Source: Exiguobacterium acetylicum (lineage in GTDB: Bacteria > Bacillota > Bacilli > Exiguobacteriales > Exiguobacteriaceae). From it: a stretch of 64,000 nt of DNA. Shown piece by piece: positions 1 to 9,066 of the stretch (position 1 is the first letter of the stretch; the number at the start of each line of letters is the position of its first letter). The notes under the pieces are model-generated. The model ran no database searches, was not told where the DNA came from, and saw nothing but the letters and a program-made list of their open reading frames with translations. The position numbers were made by a program, and so were the translations under genes. The stretch is from NCBI RefSeq assembly GCF_022170825.1, contig NZ_CP081878.1, positions 2,444,001 to 2,508,000 of the forward strand, read 5' to 3'.

Positions 1-376
1 CAAAGATGATCGTAAAGGCGATTGGCATCAATGCCCCTCCACCGAGCCCTTGTAACGCACGATAAGCAGACAGCTCAATGATCGAGTCTGCCATTCCACA
101 TAAGATACTCCCAATCATGAAGATGAGCATTCCAAAGAGGAAGAAGCGTTTTCTTCCATACATATCACTCAGTTTACCGAAGATCGGCATCCCAGCAACG
201 GTTGCGATCATGTAAGCAGATGTGACCCACGCGTACTGATCAAACCCATTCAGTTCGCTGACGATCGTTGGCATTGCCGTCGCAACAATCGTGTTATCCA
301 TTGCCGCAACTAAAATCCCAATCAATAATCCAATGACGACAGGTGTCGTATTCGTTTTTGTTGTAGTCGAAGACAT
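1..376 (-). CDS. DHA2-type MFS multidrug efflux transporter (5' part only)
   Basis: About 125 N-terminal residues are present; the rest lies beyond the left edge. After a short polar N-terminus comes a hydrophobic helix running into the MDNTIVATAMP segment typical of DHA2 (14-helix, QacA/Bmr3-like) proton-coupled drug exporters. The GKLSDMYGRKR loop that follows is the MFS motif A between helices 2 and 3. The start ATG follows a GAGGTG ribosome site. The substrate cannot be read from this part. The palindromic operator just upstream suggests induction through a MarR-type repressor, which is inference. Confidence 0.85.
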   Translation of the reverse strand, partial: MSSTTTKTNTTPVVIGLLIGILVAAMDNTIVATAMPTIVSELNGFDQYAWVTSAYMIATVAGMPIFGKLSDMYGRKRFFLFGMLIFMIGSILCGMADSIIELSAYRALQGLGGGALMPIAFTIIF

Positions 377-398
377 CGACGCACCTCATTTCTAAAAA

Positions 399-429
399 AA
401 TTAGCTAACTCTTATAATAGCTAACTCAT
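399..429 (-). promoter_or_regulatory. Double TTAGCTAA-type palindromic operator over the efflux gene promoter
   Basis: On the minus strand GAGTTAGCTA occurs twice, 16 bp apart, and each copy is centred on the self-complementary core TTAGCTAA or TAGCTA. A -10-like TATTAT/TATAAG lies between the copies, so a bound repressor would block transcription of the efflux gene. MarR-family operators often have this form. No regulator gene is visible in the window. Confidence 0.5.
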
Positions 430-486
430 TGTATCATCATATGTGCAAAATCTCATTATCAAATGTGTTCTACTATATTTTCACAC

Positions 487-517
487 AAAAAAGACGGATC
501 GCTCATGACGATCCGCC
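487..517 (-). terminator. Rho-independent terminator of the IICBA PTS gene
   Basis: The inverted repeat CGGATCG/CGATCCG (495-501 and 509-515) is followed on the minus strand by a T run (487-492). It lies just past the stop codon of the PTS gene. Confidence 0.85.
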
Positions 518-528
518 GCTTTGATTTC

Positions 529-2640
529 TTATTCTACACGATACGAAATCGCTTCTCCTGCTTCGACCGTCCGTCCAACATCAACGTCGACTTTTCGATC
601 GCCGCTGTTCGTGACGATGATTGGTGTCAGTAATGATGGAACGAGTGGTCGCACTTGTTCAAGATCAACGTTGAGAAGTGGCGTACCTGGTTCCACACGA
701 TCGCCAGCTTTCGCCAACGCCTCAAATCCTTTTCCTTCGAGAGAAACGGTATCAATACCGATATGAATCAAGATTTCATCTCCATTATCAGCAAGAATAC
801 CAATCGCGTGTTTCGTCGGGAAGAAGGTCGTGATCTCACCAGAGACTGGAGAGACGACATATCCTTCCGTTGGTTCAATCGCGTATCCGTCACCCATCAT
901 GCGTCCGGAGAAGACTTGATCCGGCACATCATCAAGTGAACGGATGATACCGCTCAGCGGTGCGACATAACCATCTTCAGGAACATAAGCACCACCACGA
1001 TCTCCTGCAAGTGGACTCGTATCGGTTGCATTTGATCCAGAAGTTCGTGCTTCGTCTCCCGTTGGAACTTGCGGGATTGGATCTGCTTCTGGTGTCTCTT
1101 TCGGTTTATAATTTGGATCTTTCATGATATCTGCCATCTCGGTCTTAATGCCGTCGGATTTTGGTCCAAAGATTGCCTGGACGTTATCTCCGACTTCAAG
1201 GACGCCGGCAGCACCGAGTTCTTTCAAACGATCTTTATTGACTCCGGACTTATCATTAACCGTAATCCGAAGACGTGTGATACAGGCATCGAGATGTTTG
1301 ATATTCGACGGACCACCGAATGCTTGTAGAATCTCATACGGTAGATCGCCAGCTTGTGCCGTTGATGTCGCGGCACCTTCTTTAATCGCTTCGCGTCCAG
1401 GAATCTTCAAATCAAACTTCGTAATAACGAAGCGGAAGCCGAAGTAATAGATGACAGCGAAGGCTAGACCGACTGGAATGACGAGCCACCACGAGGTGCG
1501 GTTCGGTAGAATCCCGAATAACGTGTAGTCAATCAGTCCACCCGAGAACGTCATCCCGATCTTGACGTTCAGTAAATCCATGATCATGAATGAAAGTCCG
1601 GCAAAGACGGCGTGAACGGCAAACAAGAGTGGTGCGACGAATACGAAGGAGAACTCGACTGGCTCAGTAATACCAGTCAGGAAAGAAGTTAGCGCTGCTG
1701 AGAAGTAAAGACCTTCAACAGCTTTACGACGATCCTTCGCAACCGTATGGTACATTGCAAGACAGGCTGCTGGAAGACCGAACATCATGAACGGATATTT
1801 CCCGGTCATATATGTTCCTGCTGTAAATGGTACACCATCCTTCAACTGTGCGAAGAAGATCCGCTGATCCCCGTTGATGATCGTTCCGGCTTTATCCGTA
1901 TATTCTCCGAACTGGAACCAGAAGCTTGAGTACCAGATATGGTGAAGACCAAACGGAATCAACGAACGTTCGACGAGTCCAAAAATGAAGGCAGACAACG
2001 GTTCGTTCGCTTCGATAATTGTTTTTGAGAATGTGTTGATCCCACTACCGATCGGTGGCCAAATGTACGATAGGGCAAAACCTGCGACGAGACTGAATAA
2101 GGCGGTTGCAATCGGAACAAAACGTTTCCCTGCAAAGAATCCGAGGAAATCAGGCAGTTTGATTTTAAAGAATTTATTATAACTGTACGCTGCTATCAAA
2201 CCGGCAATGATCCCTCCGAATACCCCCATCTGCAAGGTCGGTATCCCGAGGACCGTCGCATACGACAAGTCACTCGCCTTCTGGGCTTCCGTGATTTTTT
2301 CTGGTGTAATCTGCAAAAACGAACTGATGACCTTGTTCATGATCAAGAAACCAACGATCGCTGCTAGACCGGCGACTCCTTCACCATTCGCAAGACCGAT
2401 CGCGACCCCGACGGCAAACAGTAATCCGAGGTTCGCAAAGATGATATCACCTGCATCCTGCATGACTCGCCAGATGACGACTAGCGAATCGTTCTCGAGG
2501 AACGGTAAATATTGCGTCAAGTTCGGGTTCTGAAACGCCGTCCCGAACGCGAGCAATAACCCCGCTGCCGGTAAAATCGCTACCGGTAACATCAGGGCCT
2601 TACCAATCCGCTGTAAGACACCAAACACGTTTTTCCACAT
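529..2640 (-). CDS. ptsG: PTS glucose-specific permease, IICBA fusion
   Basis: This 703-residue membrane permease imports and phosphorylates glucose or a closely related sugar, using phosphate from HPr. Domains in order are a membrane IIC domain (about residues 1-420), a cytoplasmic IIB domain with the phosphocysteine in the CITRLR motif, and a C-terminal IIA domain with the HIGIDTV motif that carries the phosphohistidine. B. subtilis PtsG has the same order and length. The start at 2640 has an AAGGAGGGG ribosome site; an in-frame start nine codons upstream lacks one. It lies downstream of a paralogue without IIA, with a terminator between them, so it is probably transcribed from its own weak promoter or by read-through. 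Confidence 0.9.
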   Translation of the reverse strand: MWKNVFGVLQRIGKALMLPVAILPAAGLLLAFGTAFQNPNLTQYLPFLENDSLVVIWRVMQDAGDIIFANLGLLFAVGVAIGLANGEGVAGLAAIVGFLIMNKVISSFLQITPEKITEAQKASDLSYATVLGIPTLQMGVFGGIIAGLIAAYSYNKFFKIKLPDFLGFFAGKRFVPIATALFSLVAGFALSYIWPPIGSGINTFSKTIIEANEPLSAFIFGLVERSLIPFGLHHIWYSSFWFQFGEYTDKAGTIINGDQRIFFAQLKDGVPFTAGTYMTGKYPFMMFGLPAACLAMYHTVAKDRRKAVEGLYFSAALTSFLTGITEPVEFSFVFVAPLLFAVHAVFAGLSFMIMDLLNVKIGMTFSGGLIDYTLFGILPNRTSWWLVIPVGLAFAVIYYFGFRFVITKFDLKIPGREAIKEGAATSTAQAGDLPYEILQAFGGPSNIKHLDACITRLRITVNDKSGVNKDRLKELGAAGVLEVGDNVQAIFGPKSDGIKTEMADIMKDPNYKPKETPEADPIPQVPTGDEARTSGSNATDTSPLAGDRGGAYVPEDGYVAPLSGIIRSLDDVPDQVFSGRMMGDGYAIEPTEGYVVSPVSGEITTFFPTKHAIGILADNGDEILIHIGIDTVSLEGKGFEALAKAGDRVEPGTPLLNVDLEQVRPLVPSLLTPIIVTNSGDRKVDVDVGRTVEAGEAISYRVE

Positions 2641-2730
2641 GCGTATTTCCCCTCCTTTTTTAAACAAACTATTTAATTCATACCCTAAAATATTCTATCG
2701 CAAAACGATTCTAAGAGATTTTTCCATAAA

Positions 2731-2764
2731 AAAAAATGAGCCCTTCCGTAGAAGGACTCATTTT
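2731..2764 (-). terminator. Terminator between the two PTS genes
   Basis: The hairpin AATGAGTCCTTC/GAAGGGCTCATT (minus strand) is followed by nine T residues. It ends the transcript of the upstream IIBC gene. Confidence 0.85.
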
Positions 2765-2772
2765 AAAGAACA

Positions 2773-4296
2773 TTAGACTGATTTTTCTTGTTTACGTGAT
2801 GCGATGACGGCTTGGATTTCAGACTTAATGTTGTCTGATTTCGGTCCGTAGATCGCTTGAACGTTGTTACCAACTTCAAGGACACCAGCAGCACCTAATT
2901 TTTTCAACTCATCTTTGTTGACTTTTGACTTGTCGAGAACTTCGACACGAAGACGTGTAATACATGCATCCAAGTGTTTGATGTTCGACTCTGAACCGAG
3001 TGCGTCAAGGATACCTTCAGCGAGTTCAGAACCTTGAACAGAAGAAGTCTCTTGCGCTTCATCTTCACGACCTGGCGTTTTCAGGTTGAATTTACGGATT
3101 GCGAAACGGAATCCAACGTAGTAGATGACAGAAAGTGCAAGACCAACGACGATGACGAGCCACCACTGCGTGCGTCCTGGAAGAACACCGAAGAGAAGGA
3201 AGTCAATCAAACCACCAGAGAACGTCATACCGATCTTAACGTTCAACAATTGCATTGTCATGAACGAAAGACCTGCGAAGACCGCGTGAACTGCGAACAA
3301 GATTGGAGCTACGAACAAGAATGCGAATTCGATTGGCTCTGTGATACCTGTCAAGAATGCTGTAAGTGCTGCTGATCCAAGAAGACCACCAACGACTGCA
3401 CGGCGCTCAGGACGAGCTTCGTGGTACATTGCGAGTGCTGCTGCTGGAAGACCGAACATCATGAACGGGAATTTACCAGTCATGAATGTACCAGCAGTCA
3501 ATTCAACGTTATCTTTCAATTGAGCGAAGAAGATCGCTTGGTCACCACGAACGACATCACCTGCTGCATTCGTGTACGAACCGAATTCGAACCAGAATGG
3601 AGCGTAGAAGATGTGGTGAAGACCAAATGGAATCAACGAACGTTCGATGAGACCGAAGACGAATGCTGCGAGTGTTGGGTTTTTCTCCATCATAAAGTGG
3701 GAGAATGTGTTTAATCCGTCCTGTGCGAACGGCCAAACGAATACAAGTACAAGACCTGCGAATAATGAGACAACAGCTGTGACGATTGGAACGAAACGTT
3801 TACCAGCAAAGAATCCGAGGAACTGCGGCAATTCGAGATTATGATACTTCCCGTACGCCCAGGCTGCGATCAGACCGATGATGATACCACCGAATACCCC
3901 TGTTTGAAGTGTTGGGATACCGAGTACGTTTGCATATCCTTGACCGTTAGCAACCATTTCAGGTGTAACGCCGAGCCAAACGCTCATTGTTTTGTTCATG
4001 ATCAAGAATCCGACGATTGCCGCAAGTCCGGCTGCGCCGTCCCCTGCAAGACCAATCGCGACACCGACCGCGAATAAGAGTGCTAAGTTACCGAAGATGA
4101 TATCCCCGGCTGCTTCCATCAATTTTGCAACCTTGATGATTGCATCATTTTTTAAGAACTCGAGTTTTGACGTCAAGTTCGGATTTTGCATCGCGTTACC
4201 GAATCCGAGTAGGATACCGGCAGCTGGCAAAATCGCTACAGGAAGCATCAACGCTTTACCGACACGTTGAAGAACAGCAAAAATCTGTTTGAACAT
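2773..4296 (-). CDS. ptsG: PTS glucose-type permease, IIBC without IIA
   Basis: This 507-residue paralogue of the neighbouring permease has the IIC membrane domain and a C-terminal IIB domain (CITRLR phosphocysteine) but no IIA domain, so it needs a IIA partner in trans. The adjacent IICBA protein could supply one. The two proteins are similar along the whole IIC and IIB region, which points to duplication. An AAAGGAGG ribosome site precedes the start. The leader carries a GlcT-type RAT site and two terminators, so this gene is the direct target of antitermination. The sugar is inferred to be glucose from the link to GlcT; glucosamine or N-acetylglucosamine is possible. Confidence 0.85.
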   Translation of the reverse strand: MFKQIFAVLQRVGKALMLPVAILPAAGILLGFGNAMQNPNLTSKLEFLKNDAIIKVAKLMEAAGDIIFGNLALLFAVGVAIGLAGDGAAGLAAIVGFLIMNKTMSVWLGVTPEMVANGQGYANVLGIPTLQTGVFGGIIIGLIAAWAYGKYHNLELPQFLGFFAGKRFVPIVTAVVSLFAGLVLVFVWPFAQDGLNTFSHFMMEKNPTLAAFVFGLIERSLIPFGLHHIFYAPFWFEFGSYTNAAGDVVRGDQAIFFAQLKDNVELTAGTFMTGKFPFMMFGLPAAALAMYHEARPERRAVVGGLLGSAALTAFLTGITEPIEFAFLFVAPILFAVHAVFAGLSFMTMQLLNVKIGMTFSGGLIDFLLFGVLPGRTQWWLVIVVGLALSVIYYVGFRFAIRKFNLKTPGREDEAQETSSVQGSELAEGILDALGSESNIKHLDACITRLRVEVLDKSKVNKDELKKLGAAGVLEVGNNVQAIYGPKSDNIKSEIQAVIASRKQEKSV

Positions 4297-4358
4297 GTGT
4301 GTTTCCTCCTTTTCCTGTTAAGAGCGAAGTATGATGAATAATGCCAATGATTGAGACG

Positions 4359-4378
4359 AAAAAAGTCAGACATCTGAC
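4359..4378 (-). terminator. Second leader hairpin with T run upstream of PTS IIBC
   Basis: The 14-base palindrome GTCAGATGTCTGAC (minus strand) is followed by TTTTTT (4359-4364). It lies downstream of the main RAT-controlled terminator and so forms a second, shorter terminator in the same leader. Confidence 0.55.
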
Positions 4379-4391
4379 CGATTTTTTACAG

Positions 4392-4497
4392 AAAAAAATC
4401 AGGCACGAGCGGATTGTAGACAATAGACTTATCCCGTTGAATAACGGAAATAAAGCTTCTTGCCCGACATCCCACTCATGCCTGATCGTATCAGTAA
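4392..4497 (-). promoter_or_regulatory. RAT antiterminator site overlapping an intrinsic terminator (GlcT target)
   Basis: In the RNA sense, TTACTGATACGATCAGGCA resembles the ribonucleic antiterminator bound by LicT/GlcT proteins (conserved TTACTG and CAGGCA). Its 3' half, ATCAGGCATGAG (4475-4486), is also the left arm of a terminator whose right arm CTCGTGCCTGAT (4398-4409) runs into seven T residues. Binding of GlcT to the RAT would therefore block the terminator. This is the standard mechanism for ptsG. Confidence 0.8.
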
Positions 4498-4513
4498 CAC
4501 GTAGTCCGTGCGG

Positions 4514-5371
4514 TCATTTACCTGAATCGTACTGCACTAAGCGTTGCAGATGCATCGTAAGATACGTCGCCTCACCGCGCGGTACCGCTTTCTTCAACTG
4601 ACGTTCCATGATGGACATCAGCTCCCAAGCAGTATCATAGCATAGCGGATATTCTTCACGCAATAGCTTTTCTACTTTTTCTGGAGCCTCTAGATACTCC
4701 CCATTGGAAACCCTTTCAATCGCTGAACGAAGATGCCGAATCAGACGCTTGTAATCAAGCGATTTTCGATCGATTTTAATCTCCAGTCGCTGTTCGATAT
4801 GACTGGCAATTAAACCGACGAGTTGATGATGGCGGTTGACTTCGAGTACGTCTTTGAAGTTCGTCGCTGAATGAATATGAAGTGCGATAAATCCTGTCTC
4901 AGCTGGAGGCAGGTAAAAATTCATCTCGGCACTGATGAACTCGACGATTTCTTCTGCAAGGGCATACTCTTCCGGATATAAGGCTTCCGTTTCGGCAAGA
5001 AACGGATTCGTGACTTCCATTCCTTGTTCTAATCGCTTGAACGTGAACGTCAAATGATCCGTCAATCCGATATGGATATGTTCGTCGACCTTTTTTCCGA
5101 AGCGTGTCTCGATCATCGAGACGATCTCGTTCATCAACGCGATGAAGTTCTCATCGAGATGACCGACGAGTGCCTTATATTGATCCTGTTCTTCTTTATC
5201 CTTCAACGTGTAGACTTTTTCCAACTTGTCGAGATCTGTCAGTTGATCGCCTGGCTTCCGACCGAAGCCAATCCCTTTCGCGAGGATAATGACTTCCTGA
5301 TTCGCACCAGTCGAACAAATGACAACATTATTATTCAATACCTTGATAACGTGGTACATTTGTTTATCCAT
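4514..5371 (-). CDS. glcT: PTS-controlled transcription antiterminator GlcT
   Basis: This 285-residue protein of the BglG/LicT/GlcT family has an N-terminal CAT RNA-binding domain (about residues 1-60, with VIKVLNNNVVI) and two PTS regulation domains with conserved histidines, for example in HIHIGLTDHL and ALHIHSATN. The PTS adjusts activity by phosphorylating the histidines; active dimers bind the RAT and prevent termination. The RAT begins only about 17 bp after the stop codon, so the PTS transcript must start inside this gene or be read through from it. The start may be four codons further in (MYHVIKVLNN); ribosome sites for both are weak. Confidence 0.9.
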   Translation of the reverse strand: MDKQMYHVIKVLNNNVVICSTGANQEVIILAKGIGFGRKPGDQLTDLDKLEKVYTLKDKEEQDQYKALVGHLDENFIALMNEIVSMIETRFGKKVDEHIHIGLTDHLTFTFKRLEQGMEVTNPFLAETEALYPEEYALAEEIVEFISAEMNFYLPPAETGFIALHIHSATNFKDVLEVNRHHQLVGLIASHIEQRLEIKIDRKSLDYKRLIRHLRSAIERVSNGEYLEAPEKVEKLLREEYPLCYDTAWELMSIMERQLKKAVPRGEATYLTMHLQRLVQYDSGK

Positions 5372-5445
5372 TCGCTCTCAACCCAATCTGCTCTTACACA
5401 TTTATTTAAAGACATTGTTTTTATTATAACGGTTTTTCAGACACG

Positions 5446-5472
5446 AAAAAAGCCTACTTACTCAAGTAGACT
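5446..5472 (-). terminator. Terminator after yuiB-like gene
   Basis: The stem AGTCTACTT/AAGTAGGCT is followed by six T residues on the minus strand. It overlaps the end of the coding region. Confidence 0.8.
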
Positions 5473-5790
5473 TTAAAACATTTGGTAACCGCTCTTACGC
5501 AAGAAGCGAATCGATAGACCGGCGATGATGATTCCAGCAAGACCTGCCGCGAACATCGTGATATCCGCCGTCTGTAGACCAGCAATCCGGTCGCCAAGAT
5601 TCGGAATCGCTTCACGAGCATTCGTGAAGTATTCGAGCGTCGATTGGTTGTCGATCATCATGATGATGATGACCGGATAGAGTACTAGCATCACCCATGT
5701 ACTCCGCAACAACATGTTTAAGATGAATCCGATACTAAAGAACATGACGAGATAAAGGACACTCCCGATCACGGCTTGAATGATATGCAT
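5473..5790 (-). CDS. yuiB: YuiB-like small membrane protein
   Basis: This 105-residue protein has three hydrophobic segments (about residues 3-25, 30-48 and 75-95) and ends in a short basic tail. The N-terminal pattern of a VLYLVMFFSIGFILNMLLR helix followed by a second helix resembles B. subtilis YuiB. That gene also lies close to the NADH dehydrogenase-like yumB and to yumC, as here. The start at 5790 has an AAAGGGGG ribosome site; the longer reading to 5844 would run into the upstream terminator. The biochemical role is unknown. Confidence 0.65.
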   Translation of the reverse strand: MHIIQAVIGSVLYLVMFFSIGFILNMLLRSTWVMLVLYPVIIIMMIDNQSTLEYFTNAREAIPNLGDRIAGLQTADITMFAAGLAGIIIAGLSIRFLRKSGYQMF

Positions 5791-5827
5791 ACTGTTCCCC
5801 CTTTGAATCTCTTTTAGTATAACCGAC

Positions 5828-5860
5828 AAAAAAGGCAAATGCACGAGTGTACATTTGCCT
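5828..5860 (-). terminator. Terminator of the NADH dehydrogenase gene
   Basis: The stem AGGCAAATGTAC/GTGCATTTGCCT is followed by TTTTTTG on the minus strand, between the dehydrogenase stop and the yuiB start. Confidence 0.85.
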
Positions 5861-5871
5861 AAAACGTGAAC

Positions 5872-7083
5872 TTAGAACTTCCCTTTTTTGATCGCAAGAC
5901 CAAGTTTTTTCAGTTCGAAGAAGTGTTTGTTGTCGATGACTTTTTTCATGAACGATGCGTTACGACCGTAGATCTTCTTACCGAAGACCATGCCGATACC
6001 GTCTTTATGACCAAGTGAAGCAACCGTTCCTTTGTTCTCATACGTGAACGTCGATGTTTGACGACCTGCGATGAGTGCTGCGATGTTCTCAGCGACTTTG
6101 TGTGCTTGTTGTGTCGCGATTTGTGCAGTTGGTGGGTACGGACGGTTCGAGCTTGGATCCATGACTGCTGAACAGTCACCGATCATGAAGACGTTATCGT
6201 ATCCTGGAACACGAAGATCTTCTTCGACGACGACACGGTTACGCATCGCTTCGAATCCAGATGCTGCAACGACAGGGTTACCACTGACGCCACCTGTCCA
6301 GATGATTGTGTTTGCTTCGATTGTTTCTGTTGTATCGCCTTGAAGCGGACCGAATGTGACGCTTCCTGGTCCACATTCCTTGATGCCGTTACCAAGTTTG
6401 AACTCGATACCTTGGCGCTCAAGCCATTTGTGTGCGTAGTTGACGAGATCTGCATCGAATCCTGGAAGGACTGTTGGTGCTGCCTCGATGTTAACGACAC
6501 GGACGAGTTCGCGTGGGATATCATATTGTTTGCACAGTTCTGGAATACGGTTGACGAGCTCACCCATGAACTCGATTCCTGTGAATCCAGCACCACCAAC
6601 GACGATCGTCAAGAGTGAACGATCTTGTGATCCTGTTGTTTTGTACTGTGCGAATGAGTAATCGATATGTTCCTTGATTTTACGGACGCTGTTCAACGAG
6701 CTGATCGTCAGCGCGTGTTCCTTCAATCCTTTGATACCGAATGTTTCAGGAACGCCACCGAGAGCAACGACGACGTAATCGTAAGGAACTGTTCCGCCAT
6801 CTTGTAAGAGAACCGTTTTAGCAGCCGTGTCGACTTTTTCAACGATACCTTTGACAAGTTTGACGCGTGACGGGTTAATGACATCATTGATGTAGATGCG
6901 CGCTTGCTCCGCAGACATCGTACCTGCTGCTGGTTCGTGCAACCAAGTCGTTTGGTAATGATAGTCGTGTTTGTTGATCAACGTGATGTTCGCTTGATCG
7001 ACGCCGAGTTTCTTTTGAAGGTTGACTGCTGTGATCAATCCACCGTAGCCCGCTCCAAGAATGACAATGTTAGGTGTGTTCAT
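5872..7083 (-). CDS. Type II NADH dehydrogenase (NDH-2), YumB-like
   Basis: This 403-residue FAD flavoprotein oxidises NADH and passes electrons to menaquinone at the inner face of the membrane without pumping protons. The N-terminal VILGAGYGGL is the FAD-binding Rossmann motif. A second nucleotide-binding motif, VVGGAGFTGIE, lies near the middle, and the C-terminal VFMIGDCSAV segment contacts FAD. The start at 7083 follows a good AAGGAG site. A Rex-like operator lies in the leader, so expression probably rises when NADH is high. A divergent promoter region of about 240 bp separates it from yumC. Confidence 0.88.
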   Translation of the reverse strand: MNTPNIVILGAGYGGLITAVNLQKKLGVDQANITLINKHDYHYQTTWLHEPAAGTMSAEQARIYINDVINPSRVKLVKGIVEKVDTAAKTVLLQDGGTVPYDYVVVALGGVPETFGIKGLKEHALTISSLNSVRKIKEHIDYSFAQYKTTGSQDRSLLTIVVGGAGFTGIEFMGELVNRIPELCKQYDIPRELVRVVNIEAAPTVLPGFDADLVNYAHKWLERQGIEFKLGNGIKECGPGSVTFGPLQGDTTETIEANTIIWTGGVSGNPVVAASGFEAMRNRVVVEEDLRVPGYDNVFMIGDCSAVMDPSSNRPYPPTAQIATQQAHKVAENIAALIAGRQTSTFTYENKGTVASLGHKDGIGMVFGKKIYGRNASFMKKVIDNKHFFELKKLGLAIKKGKF

Positions 7084-7114
7084 GTTCTGATACTCCTTAC
7101 GAATCGTAGTTTTG

Positions 7115-7132
7115 TTGTGATTTTCTTCACAT
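7115..7132 (-). promoter_or_regulatory. Rex-like redox operator upstream of NDH-2
   Basis: TTGTGATTTTCTTCACAT matches the Rex consensus TTGTGA-N6-TCACAA at 11 of 12 specified positions. Rex is the NAD+/NADH-sensing repressor of respiratory and fermentative genes in Gram-positives and is known to control ndh in B. subtilis. Placement 32-49 bp upstream of the start codon fits repression. The match is seen directly; binding is inferred. Confidence 0.65.
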
Positions 7133-7265
7133 TCAATTACAGACGAATGCTCAAAAATTTTGTTCAAATAATGTTCACATGTCTATAAGCCTATTGAAAC
7201 ACTTTTTAGAAGTGATTGCAAAAGAAAAATGTAAATTCCCTAAAAAAATGTGAGATGTCCCGCAC

Positions 7266-7296
7266 TTGCACCTGAACCCCCTATTTCCTATATAAT
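7266..7296 (+). promoter_or_regulatory. Probable sigma-A promoter of yumC
   Basis: TTGCAC (7266-7271) and TATAAT (7291-7296) are 19 bp apart, with a perfect -10 and 29 bp between it and the start codon. The spacing is longer than ideal. Confidence 0.55.
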
Positions 7297-7325
7297 AGAC
7301 CTATCCAACGCTAGGAGGGAATCAG

Positions 7326-8324
7326 ATGCACCAACCATATGATGTCACGATCATCGGCGGCGGTCCAGTCGGACTGTTCACCGCGTTTTATTCAGGAATG
7401 CGCCAGATGAAGACGAAGGTCATCGAGAGTCTACCCCAATTAGGTGGGCAACTCGCTACGCTTTATCCTGAAAAATATATATACGATATCGCCGGTTTTC
7501 CGAAAGTAAAAGCACAGGAACTGGTCGATCGTCTGCTCGAACAAGCAAATGAATTCGATCCGACCTACGTGCTCGGAGAAACGGTCATCGCTTACGAACG
7601 GATGGACGACGGCATCATCCGCCTCGTCACGAATAAAGGCGAACATTACACGAAGACTGTTATCTTAACAGCAGGAAACGGTTCGTTCGCCGCGCGCCCA
7701 CTCGGCGTCGCTGACGCGGAACGCTTCGAAGAAACAAACCTCCACTATTTCGTCAACGACATGGAACGTTTCAAGGATCGTCAAGTCGTCTTACTTGGTG
7801 GCGGCGATTCTGCAGTCGACTGGTCATTGATGCTTGAGCCGATTGCTAAATCCGTCACGCTCGTCCATCGTCGCGACAAGTTCCGTGCCCATGAACATTC
7901 AGTCGAACTTTTACATGATTCGTCCGTCAACGTCATGACGCCATACACACTTGAATCCGTCACAGGTGAGACACACATCGAGACGCTGACGTTCAAACAT
8001 GCTGAAAGTGGTGAAGTCGTTGTCGTTGCTGCTGACGATGTCGTCTGTAACTTCGGTTTCGTCTCGTCACTCGGACCATTAAAAGAATGGGAAGTCGAAT
8101 TCGAACGGAACTCGATTCGCGTCAACTCGAAGATGGAGACAGCGATTCCAGGTGTCTTCGCTTGTGGTGATATCGCGACTTACGAAGGACGTGTCAAATT
8201 GATCGCAACAGGCTTCGGTGAAGCACCAATCGCCGTCAACCAAGCGAAACTTCTCGTTGATCCATCTGCTCGTCATCCGCAACACTCGACAAGCTTGTTC
8301 GAAAAAGTAACAAATCATTCTTAA
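7326..8324 (+). CDS. yumC: Ferredoxin/flavodoxin-NADP+ reductase, thioredoxin-reductase type
   Basis: This 332-residue homodimeric FAD enzyme moves electrons between NADPH and ferredoxin or flavodoxin. The N-terminal [16 protein letters not shown] binds [16 protein letters not shown] binds NADP, and [11 protein letters not shown] closes the FAD site. The CxxC redox pair of true thioredoxin reductases is absent, which separates this family (B. subtilis YumC). The start has an AGGAGGG ribosome site six bases upstream. It is transcribed alone and ends at a strong hairpin. It is probably essential for supplying reduced ferredoxin or flavodoxin to biosynthesis. Confidence 0.92.
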   Translation: MHQPYDVTIIGGGPVGLFTAFYSGMRQMKTKVIESLPQLGGQLATLYPEKYIYDIAGFPKVKAQELVDRLLEQANEFDPTYVLGETVIAYERMDDGIIRLVTNKGEHYTKTVILTAGNGSFAARPLGVADAERFEETNLHYFVNDMERFKDRQVVLLGGGDSAVDWSLMLEPIAKSVTLVHRRDKFRAHEHSVELLHDSSVNVMTPYTLESVTGETHIETLTFKHAESGEVVVVAADDVVCNFGFVSSLGPLKEWEVEFERNSIRVNSKMETAIPGVFACGDIATYEGRVKLIATGFGEAPIAVNQAKLLVDPSARHPQHSTSLFEKVTNHS

Positions 8325-8348
8325 GATATATATGAGTGACTGTAAATG

Positions 8349-8394
8349 ATAAGAGGTCGGATTCCGGATGACATACCGGAGTCCGACCTCTTAT
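8349..8394 (+). terminator. Terminator of yumC
   Basis: A 19-bp near-perfect inverted repeat (ATAAGAGGTCGGATTCCGG and its complement) with an eight-base loop is followed by TTTTC. Confidence 0.75.
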
Positions 8395-8428
8395 TTTCAT
8401 GGAATTACGATAGGACGTGCCCAAACAG

Positions 8429-8561
8429 CTTCGACTCCTACAGGAAAAGGAAGCACGATTCGTGCTTCCGTCAGGGATAGGTAAGACCCGACAGATCACA
8501 TGAAATGGGAACTAGCGCGGCTTACATCCCGCCTGAGGAAAGTGAAGATGTTGAGAACATC
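8429..8561 (+). repeat. Structured intergenic repeat, copy A
   Basis: One of four related elements in the window. The closing stem is CTTCG/TGAAG. Inside it CCTaCAGG (8437-8444) pairs with CCTGAGG (8532-8538), leaving a bulged A; GAAAA or AAAG follows each strand. Internal hairpins are GGAAGCACG/CGTGCTTCC (8449-8469) and GATGTT/AACATC (8547-8561). Copy B differs in both hairpins by changes that keep pairing. It fills the gap between two convergent genes and contains no ORF. It is similar in style to CCTGCGGGAAAAG-type repeats I recall from Bacillaceae genomes, which I could not check. Confidence 0.75.
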
Positions 8562-8580
8562 CGATTTCACACGCGCTCTC

Positions 8581-9066
8581 TTAGTCCATCCGAACTGGCA
8601 TCCGGTAAACTCGTTGAAAGAGTTCCACCCCACCACGCTCAATCATCGATTCCTCAATAATCTGACCACCGAATCGCTCATAAAACCGACATGCTGGATT
8701 ATCTCGCAAAACAGCGACCTGCATCGTCTCATACTCCGCTAAGTCATCAGCGATGCGTTGAAACAACGCTTTCCCGAGTCCCTGCCCTTGAGACGCTCGC
8801 AAGACATAAATCGCGTATAACTCCCCTTCACGCGCATCACTTCGACTCGGTCCGCCTTGCGCGAAACCAACGACTTCTTCTCCTGACAGGGCAACATACA
8901 CGCGCTGATCAATTAACGTCTGTCCCCATTGTTTCGTCCGTTTCGCATGCGACAACTGTGCTAAATACGGATCTGGAATGATACCTTGATACGTCTCCCT
9001 CCAGGCATCAATATGAACGCGAGCGATCGCTGACGCATCTGCTAGACGTGCTTCACGAATCTTCAT
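8581..9066 (-). CDS. GNAT family N-acetyltransferase
   Basis: This 161-residue single-domain acetyltransferase has the acetyl-CoA pyrophosphate loop ASQGQGLGKAL (about residues 91-101), preceded by the ELYAIYVL beta strand, and a C-terminal NPACRFYERFGG segment, all typical of GNAT enzymes. The acceptor is unknown. The start codon overlaps the stop of the upstream acetyltransferase gene by four bases (ATGA type), so the two are translationally coupled and form a three-gene unit with the SDR gene. Confidence 0.88.
   Translation of the reverse strand: MKIREARLADASAIARVHIDAWRETYQGIIPDPYLAQLSHAKRTKQWGQTLIDQRVYVALSGEEVVGFAQGGPSRSDAREGELYAIYVLRASQGQGLGKALFQRIADDLAEYETMQVAVLRDNPACRFYERFGGQIIEESMIERGGVELFQRVYRMPVRMD

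Noticed and set aside
7159-7182. Second Rex box in the ndh-yumC intergenic region
   Set aside because: Only one half site (TCACAT) is recognisable; the left half matches at about three of six positions.
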